In this document: one piece after another, positions 59,008 to 64,000 of the stretch
Layout: each line of letters begins with the position of its first letter
Position numbering within the stretch: the stretch's first letter is position 1
Origin: Candidatus Nanohaloarchaea archaeon
GTDB taxonomy: Archaea > Nanohalarchaeota > Nanosalinia > Nanosalinales > Nanosalinaceae
DNA: 64,000 nt
Reading direction: 5' to 3'
Assembly: GCA_013343275.1 (NCBI GenBank)
Contig: CP046106.1
Location: 558,001-622,000 of the forward strand
Position numbers and translations under genes: made by a program
Notes under the pieces: model-generated
What the model was told of the DNA's origin: nothing
What the model saw: only the letters and a program-made list of their open reading frames with translations
The model's database searches: none

Positions 59008-60515
59008 TGGGAGAAGTAAAGCAACAGTATGAAGTAATAGCAGATCATGTACCTGCGGAAATTACTATAGAAGAGGAACCTGAGGAGTACGTCCTTAGGT
59101 ATAGGTTAAAGAGGCCGCAACCCAGCGTAGCTACAGAGGCACTACTTGACAGCGTTAGAGAAGAGGTAATTAACAAGGTTGATATTAATACCGATCAGCT
59201 GGATGACTCGGAGAACCTTAGCAAGACCAGAGAGATCTTCCGGGATAAAGCTGAAGAACTGCTCAAAGAGGAGCTCCCGGAGACAGATGACGAGAGAATT
59301 GAGGCTATGGTCGGCAATCTCATACATAGCATGCTCGGCCTTGGAGACGTGGAGATTCTCCTGAACGATAACCATCTCGAGGAAATCGTAATTAACAGCA
59401 GCGAGGAGCCAGCCTGGGTATATCACAAGGAGCTTGGATGGATGAAGACAGATATCACGTTCGAGAGCGAGGAGGAGATCTACAACTACGCCTCAGAGAT
59501 CGGAAGAGGAGTAGGTAAGAATATTTCCTCACTACATCCACTGTTAGACGCTCACCTGCCTTCTGGAGACAGAACAAATGCTACAATAAGTCCGATCTCC
59601 ACACAGGGGAACACAGTCACAATCAGAAAGTTTGCACGCGATCCATGGACAATCACCGACTTCATCGATATAGGGACCATCGATAAAGACGTAGCAGCAT
59701 TTCTCTGGCTATGCATACAGTACGAAATGAACATAATTGTATCAGGAGGTACAGGAGCCGGTAAGACATCACTGCTAAACGTTCTGACGCCTTTCATACC
59801 GCCAAACCAGAGAATTGTATCCATCGAGGACACAAGAGAGATCTCGCTACCAGAGTTCCTTCACTGGGTGCCTCTAACGACGAGAGAGGCAAATCCAGAG
59901 GGCCAGGGAGAGGTGTCAATGCAGGATCTGCTTGTAAACTCTCTGCGTATGCGTCCAGACCGCATACTGGTAGGAGAGATCCGACGTAAGAAACAGGCGG
60001 AAGTACTTTTCGAAGCAATGCAGACCGGCCACTCAGTATACTCAACGCTGCACGCAGACACTGCAGAGACCACAATCAAGAGAATGACCAACCCCCCAAT
60101 AGATGTACCTGAGACAGTTGTAGAGGCTGTCGACCTGAACGTAGTCATGTTCCGTGACCGTAGAAGAAACTTCCGACGTGTACTTGAAGTGGCGGAGATA
60201 CTTGAAGATGACGAAGAGGAAGGCCTAGACGCGAACAAACTCTACACCTGGGACTCAAAAGAGGATGAAATACATAGAGAGAACGACTCCAAGGAGATCA
60301 TGGATAAACTTGAGATGCTTACCGGCCTGGATCAGGACGAACTGATGGATAACCTGCGGGAGAAACGGCAGGTTCTCTCCTGGATGATAGAACACGAGGT
60401 AGACTCTGTGGAAGGAGTAGGCCGTGTAGTGGCAGAGTACTACTCCCACCAGGACAAAGTCGTTGAGGCAGCCGAGCAAAACAAAGATCCATCGGAGATT
60501 ACACGCGGGGGCTGA
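59007..60515 (+). CDS. Type II/IV secretion-type ATPase (TadA/GspE superfamily)
   Basis: The 502-residue protein powers assembly of type IV pilus-like filaments. The N-terminal domain (~1-190) leads to Walker A SGGTGAGKTSLLN (~249-261), an Asp box in RIVSIEDTREI, Walker B region RMRPDRILVGEIRRKK and His box AMQTGHSVYSTLHADT. Two TM platform genes and a pilin follow, the usual archaeal order. Confidence 0.92.
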   Translation: MGEVKQQYEVIADHVPAEITIEEEPEEYVLRYRLKRPQPSVATEALLDSVREEVINKVDINTDQLDDSENLSKTREIFRDKAEELLKEELPETDDERIEAMVGNLIHSMLGLGDVEILLNDNHLEEIVINSSEEPAWVYHKELGWMKTDITFESEEEIYNYASEIGRGVGKNISSLHPLLDAHLPSGDRTNATISPISTQGNTVTIRKFARDPWTITDFIDIGTIDKDVAAFLWLCIQYEMNIIVSGGTGAGKTSLLNVLTPFIPPNQRIVSIEDTREISLPEFLHWVPLTTREANPEGQGEVSMQDLLVNSLRMRPDRILVGEIRRKKQAEVLFEAMQTGHSVYSTLHADTAETTIKRMTNPPIDVPETVVEAVDLNVVMFRDRRRNFRRVLEVAEILEDDEEEGLDANKLYTWDSKEDEIHRENDSKEIMDKLEMLTGLDQDELMDNLREKRQVLSWMIEHEVDSVEGVGRVVAEYYSHQDKVVEAAEQNKDPSEITRGG

Positions 60516-60518
60516 CGT

Positions 60519-61361
60519 ATGGAGCTTAACTCCGAAAAACTTCTTCTACCGCTGGCCCAGAAGTCACACAAAGCTGTTCCACAGCTTGAAAGAGATCTGA
60601 TGACGGCAAGGATTGATCAGGAGCCAGAAGAATACCTTTCAGATGCAATCTCCAAGTCATTCAAAGTCGGCATACCTTCAGGCCTCAGCCTGTTATTCGC
60701 TGGCTACAACATAAGCAACCAGACAATGATGCTGATGGGTGCAGCGGCACTACCTCTGCTGACGATAATGGCCTTCCTGACTTTTGCCAACTACCCGAAA
60801 ATCCAGACTAACAAGAGAACCCGTAAACTCGAAAAGGACCTTCCATACGCACTTAGAGACATGCTTATCGAAGTTAAATCAGGCATCCCATTATACGATG
60901 CAATGCAGACCGTTACAGAGGGATATGGGGAGGCCTCCGAAGAGTTCCAGAGGATTGTAAGAGATATTGACGGAGGTAAATCAATGGTAAAGGCCCTTGA
61001 AGAATCCATTGTTAGAAACCCTAGTGAGGAGTACCGCCGGGCCATGTGGCAGCTCAACAACTCTATAAAATCCGGGACAGATGTGGCCCTGGCGCTGGAT
61101 TCGATCGTAGATTCTATTATCAAGAAACAGAAGCTGCAGATCAAGAAATACGGTAAAGAACTTAATCCATATATCCTTATCTACCTGCTAATCGCTGTTA
61201 TTGGGCCTAGCCTAGGAATTACAGGCCTGATCGTAATCTCCAGCTTCACAGGCACCAAAGTAGGAACAACTACATACGCAGGAATACTTGGAGGAATGAT
61301 AGTCTTCCAGCTGTTCTTCCTCAACCTGATTAAATCCAAGAGACCGGAGGTAAAAGCATGA
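60519..61361 (+). CDS. Type II secretion F-domain membrane protein (TadB/TadC-like), first copy
   Basis: The 280-residue protein has TM helices at ~50-95 and ~225-275 around a cytoplasmic T2SF domain (KDLPYALRDMLIEVKSGIPLYDAMQTV...). It forms the inner-membrane platform of the pilus. It starts 3 bases after the ATPase gene and overlaps the next platform gene by 4 bases (ATGA). Confidence 0.88.
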   Translation: MELNSEKLLLPLAQKSHKAVPQLERDLMTARIDQEPEEYLSDAISKSFKVGIPSGLSLLFAGYNISNQTMMLMGAAALPLLTIMAFLTFANYPKIQTNKRTRKLEKDLPYALRDMLIEVKSGIPLYDAMQTVTEGYGEASEEFQRIVRDIDGGKSMVKALEESIVRNPSEEYRRAMWQLNNSIKSGTDVALALDSIVDSIIKKQKLQIKKYGKELNPYILIYLLIAVIGPSLGITGLIVISSFTGTKVGTTTYAGILGGMIVFQLFFLNLIKSKRPEVKA

Positions 61362-62335
61362 GCAGATCACTTATCAAAGGCATATTTGAGCTAAATCCTC
61401 AGGCCTTCAAGGACACTGTTGAAGAAGAGGCAAAGTACGCAGACATAGAGGACTACGAGCACACAAGCCTGTACCTCAGCCTCCTAGGGATATTTATATC
61501 AGGAGTAATTGCTGCCCTGATACCTATGTCGCTCAAGGTCAAAGCAGGCATATTTATAGGCCTGGGAAGTATATCCTACTTCTTTACCCCTTATATTGTA
61601 ATATCTCTACTGGCTCAGAAGAGAAAGAACGAGATGGAGAGAGTCCTACCAGATGCACTGCTCCTCATAAGTACAAACCTGAAGTCAGGCTCCAGCATTA
61701 ACCGTGCATTCCTTATCAGCGCGAGAGACGAGTTTGGGCCTCTTGCAGATGAACTAAGGAAGACTGCAATAGAAATCTCCGGAGGTAAGTCAGTTACAGA
61801 AGCACTTGACTCCATGAGAGAAAGAGTTAAGTCAGAACTGTTCGCAGATACTCTGAAAGTACTTTCAGATGCTCTTGAGTCAGGAGGTAATACAGCAGAG
61901 CTGCTGGAGTCAAGTGCAGATGATATAAGGAGCTCTCTAGAGCTTAGAGAGGAAATACAGTCCAGTATCCGTATGTACGTCATGTTTATCCTTATGGCTG
62001 CAGTAGTTGGCGCACCAATCCTCTTCTCAATCACCGTATACATGTCCCAGACTACCAGTCAGATGTGGGAGCAGACCAATCTGCAGGATGCCAACCAGTT
62101 CGCATCAGGGGGAACCGGAGGTCTCTCCTTCTCACAGCCACAGGTAAACACAGAATTCCTGATCTTCTTCTCGATTGCTGCCCTCATAATATCCAACAGC
62201 TTTGCAGGAATGATAATTTCGCAGATCAAAAACGGAAACATACGTGAAGGTGCTAAATACATACCCTTCACAGTCACTATATCCGTAGCTATATTCCTGG
62301 GTGTTAAGACTGCTGTAACCACAGCTCTCGGATGA
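61358..62335 (+). CDS. Type II secretion F-domain membrane protein (TadB/TadC-like), second copy
   Basis: The 325-residue protein repeats the platform layout: two N-terminal TM helices, a T2SF domain (ERVLPDALLLISTNLKSGSSINRAFLI, SGGKSVTEALDSM, ESGGNTAELLESSADDI) and C-terminal TM helices. Archaeal pilus systems commonly have two such genes in tandem, thought to form a heteromeric platform. Confidence 0.88.
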   Translation: MSRSLIKGIFELNPQAFKDTVEEEAKYADIEDYEHTSLYLSLLGIFISGVIAALIPMSLKVKAGIFIGLGSISYFFTPYIVISLLAQKRKNEMERVLPDALLLISTNLKSGSSINRAFLISARDEFGPLADELRKTAIEISGGKSVTEALDSMRERVKSELFADTLKVLSDALESGGNTAELLESSADDIRSSLELREEIQSSIRMYVMFILMAAVVGAPILFSITVYMSQTTSQMWEQTNLQDANQFASGGTGGLSFSQPQVNTEFLIFFSIAALIISNSFAGMIISQIKNGNIREGAKYIPFTVTISVAIFLGVKTAVTTALG

Positions 62336-62336
62336 A

Positions 62337-62346
62337 TAATATAAAG
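62337..62346 (+). promoter_or_regulatory. TATA box for the pilin gene
   Basis: The element taatataaag lies 22-31 bases before the ATG at 62368. The pilin may thus have its own leaderless message, in addition to readthrough from the operon, as expected for an abundant filament subunit. Confidence 0.5.
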
Positions 62347-62367
62347 GAGCTAAACCTAGAATAAGAC

Positions 62368-62838
62368 ATGACCATGGACTATTTCAACCAGACCCGTAAA
62401 GGTCAGTCCGCAATTGAGTATCTGACCACTTACGGTTGGATGCTTTTGGTCGTCGCTATTGTAGGAGGAGCAATCTTCACAACAGTACAGGGACAGACAA
62501 ATATCTCAAACTCGTCTGGTTTCTCTAACGCAGACGTGAGAATCTCCCAATTTGGAATGACTTCTGACGGGCTATCAGTTGAATTTAGGGCTGCTGCATC
62601 ACAGGCAGTAACAATCAACCAAGTAAATATCACCGAAGAAGGTACTCCAACAAATGGGATGAACAGGACAGGGTTAAGCATAACCATTCCTGTCGGAGAA
62701 ACCAAGACTGTCCAGTTCGATAACTTCACAGAGGGCAACACCCAAAGAACCTACAATGTTGACGTAGTTTACGACAGCGGCGGTATACCAGACCTAATAG
62801 TATCGGGTACAATCACAGGTACTATGACAACCAACTAG
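62368..62838 (+). CDS. Type IV pilin-like protein with class III signal peptide
   Basis: The 156-residue protein starts MTMDYFNQTRKGQSAIEYLT, followed by the hydrophobic YGWMLLVVAIVGGAIFTTV. KGQSAIEYL matches the class III (Q-x-S-x-E-x-x-x-L) signal processed in methanogens by EppA-type peptidases, with cleavage before QSAIEYL. The outer part is beta-rich with several N-glycosylation sequons (NIS, NIT, NFT). It lies directly after ATPase and platform genes. No peptidase gene is in the window. Confidence 0.85.
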   Translation: MTMDYFNQTRKGQSAIEYLTTYGWMLLVVAIVGGAIFTTVQGQTNISNSSGFSNADVRISQFGMTSDGLSVEFRAAASQAVTINQVNITEEGTPTNGMNRTGLSITIPVGETKTVQFDNFTEGNTQRTYNVDVVYDSGGIPDLIVSGTITGTMTTN

Positions 62839-62863
62839 AATTAAATATCCTTTTTCTTTATTC

Positions 62864-64000
62864 TTATCTAGCTAATCCCGAAATCCCAAGTCTACTCGCG
62901 ATACTATCACTCAACCGGAACCAAGGAATCATATTGCCCCGACCGTAACTGACACCTGCTACTTCCACTAGAGTGCCCGCGCCGTTGAAGTATTCATAGC
63001 CGACTGAGGATGTGGAGTTACTAGCTGATATTTCTGTCTCGTTGATGAAAGTGGCGACCGAGCCATTGTAATTTACAGTATTGTTCGCGAAGCGTTCCTC
63101 AACGCCAGGATATCCTGAGACAGCTAGGTAGCAGCTTTCTGAAATAATCTCTCTAAAGTGAGATCTGTATACTTCACCTTCGTGCACAATAAGAGGTTCA
63201 GAATCATCGATAGTACTGATATTTACGTTGGATGCATATACAGAGTTGTAGGAACCTGAAATACTTGACTGGCTGGTAACTATAGCTGCAAACCCATCCG
63301 TTTCTGATGTAGTGTAGTTCGAAGGATTAGATGTCACAAGCACCCTCTCTATAGGATCAGATATAGAGGCCATAGAAGGCTCAACAGCTGCTCTACCGTA
63401 GCCTGTTCCATTATAGTCAGAGGCAGAAATAGTTAGGGATTCTGAGATAGGAGAACTGAAGCCACACTTGTTGAAGCTAGCTTCGTAACCCCTGGAAACA
63501 AGATAAGGATCTCTAACACTAGTAATAGGCCTGGAAGTGTCAAAAGTAGAGTTAACTATAGTTTGCCTTTCCCTCCCATTATAATTTATACTCAGAGCTG
63601 TTTCCACTCTCAGCGTGAGATTGGAGATTTCCACCGATACCTGAGATAGTTGAGAGGAAAGTCTGAATCCTGAGTTTTCAGCCAAGGCCTCTGATCGAGA
63701 CTCCCACTGATTAAAGGTATAATTAGATACTCTATCGCCATTGAAAGTACCGGATACAAACACATTCTCCGAGGCGTTCTCTACATTATCAACAACAATA
63801 CTATTGGAGATAGAGTAGTTGGCGAGGTTTCGAAGCGCAGTCTGAGCGAACAGACCTTGATTCTGGCGCCACGATACCCGGTAACTGTCCAGTACATTAC
63901 TCGATGCGTAGTCTGTATCCTGTTTCTCAAGGCCTCCAGGAACTGTTATCAGGCCGAGCATAACTACTGCTGCTACAAGAGCGAATGGAGTGTATGCGAG
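62864..64000 (-). CDS. Exported pilus-like/surface protein (5' end outside window)
   Basis: The reading frame stays open from the internal ATG at 63961 to the window edge (LAYTPFALVAAVVMLGLITV), so that hydrophobic stretch is part of an N-terminal membrane helix and the true start lies outside. The ~360 visible outer residues are Ser/Asn-rich, with many sequons (NYS, NAS, NST, NGS) and cysteines in NKCGFSS and SESCYLA. It converges on the pilin gene. A minor pilin or another surface protein of the pilus locus is likely; I do not recognise the family. Confidence 0.65.
   Translation of the reverse strand, partial: LAYTPFALVAAVVMLGLITVPGGLEKQDTDYASSNVLDSYRVSWRQNQGLFAQTALRNLANYSISNSIVVDNVENASENVFVSGTFNGDRVSNYTFNQWESRSEALAENSGFRLSSQLSQVSVEISNLTLRVETALSINYNGRERQTIVNSTFDTSRPITSVRDPYLVSRGYEASFNKCGFSSPISESLTISASDYNGTGYGRAAVEPSMASISDPIERVLVTSNPSNYTTSETDGFAAIVTSQSSISGSYNSVYASNVNISTIDDSEPLIVHEGEVYRSHFREIISESCYLAVSGYPGVEERFANNTVNYNGSVATFINETEISASNSTSSVGYEYFNGAGTLVEVAGVSYGRGNMIPWFRLSDSIASRLGISGLAR

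Noticed and set aside
58993-59009. Another aaggtggatg match to the micro-ORF core
   Set aside because: It encodes the last residues of the 57802 gene in another frame (K-V-D-E) and has no TATA box at the right place.
1-64000. CRISPR arrays, transposons or prophage
   Set aside because: I saw no regularly spaced repeats, transposase motifs, terminal inverted repeats with target duplications, or phage structural genes.

Overview
The window looks like a chromosome segment of a halophilic, reduced-genome archaeon, most likely a nanohaloarchaeon or similar DPANN lineage. The evidence is archaeal-type information proteins (eS19, eL39, eL31, aIF6, PDCD5, TruD, Pth2, HerA, Hel308, EndA, archaeal PheRS/TrpRS/AspRS/GlyRS), strongly Asp/Glu-rich cytoplasmic proteins as in salt-in halophiles, an archaeal initiator tRNA, and TATA boxes about 26-30 bases before many start codons, which implies leaderless mRNAs. 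I see no rRNA, CRISPR array, transposase or prophage.

Layout. 1-6.3 kb: the end of ThrRS, an M29 aminopeptidase, a ribosomal/translation cluster, and a PEP synthase with an extra C-terminal winged helix. 6.3-10.9 kb: small exported proteins, a broken MinD fragment at a rearrangement junction, a membrane-spanning HTH regulator, and a glycosyltransferase/thioredoxin-fold operon. 10.9-21.3 kb: TruD-Pth2, tRNA-Val, HerA, NDK, PspC, PheST, SpoIIM-like protein, TrpRS. 21.3-31.5 kb: M20 peptidase, GNAT, AstE/AspA-like hydrolase, PGK, GlyRS, AN1-rhomboid, EndA, RNase HII, an exported GH3 enzyme, tRNA-iMet. Two tiny KGGCF micro-ORFs lie at 23.3 and 25.4 kb. 31.5-42.6 kb: HypA-like zinc ribbon, tRNA-Leu, a probable C/D-box guide RNA, AspRS, a short-armed SMC with ScpA and ScpB, an orphan RNR N-terminal module, the NEMF/Rqc2 homologue, tRNA-Pro. 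42.6-57.7 kb: nucleotidyltransferase, PiT-like transporter, dTMP kinase, exported subtilase, SHMT, ThyA, DHFR, Hel308, a stalk-like surface protein, FBPase and FBP aldolase. 57.8-64 kb: a type IV pilus-like operon with a class III-signal pilin, then a surface protein cut by the window edge.

How the genes fit together. PEP synthase, PGK, FBP aldolase and FBPase make a gluconeogenic route plausible. SHMT, ThyA, DHFR and dTMP kinase form a folate-dependent route to dTTP. SMC-ScpA-ScpB is a condensin set. The AspRS carries His26 and Pro84, which suggests a non-discriminating enzyme and Asn-tRNA formation by transamidation. The exported GH3 enzyme, the exported protease with a basic tail, the pilus operon and several small cysteine-containing exported proteins are candidates for cell-surface or host-interaction functions; that role is inference. 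The hexamer AGGCCT is strikingly frequent throughout.
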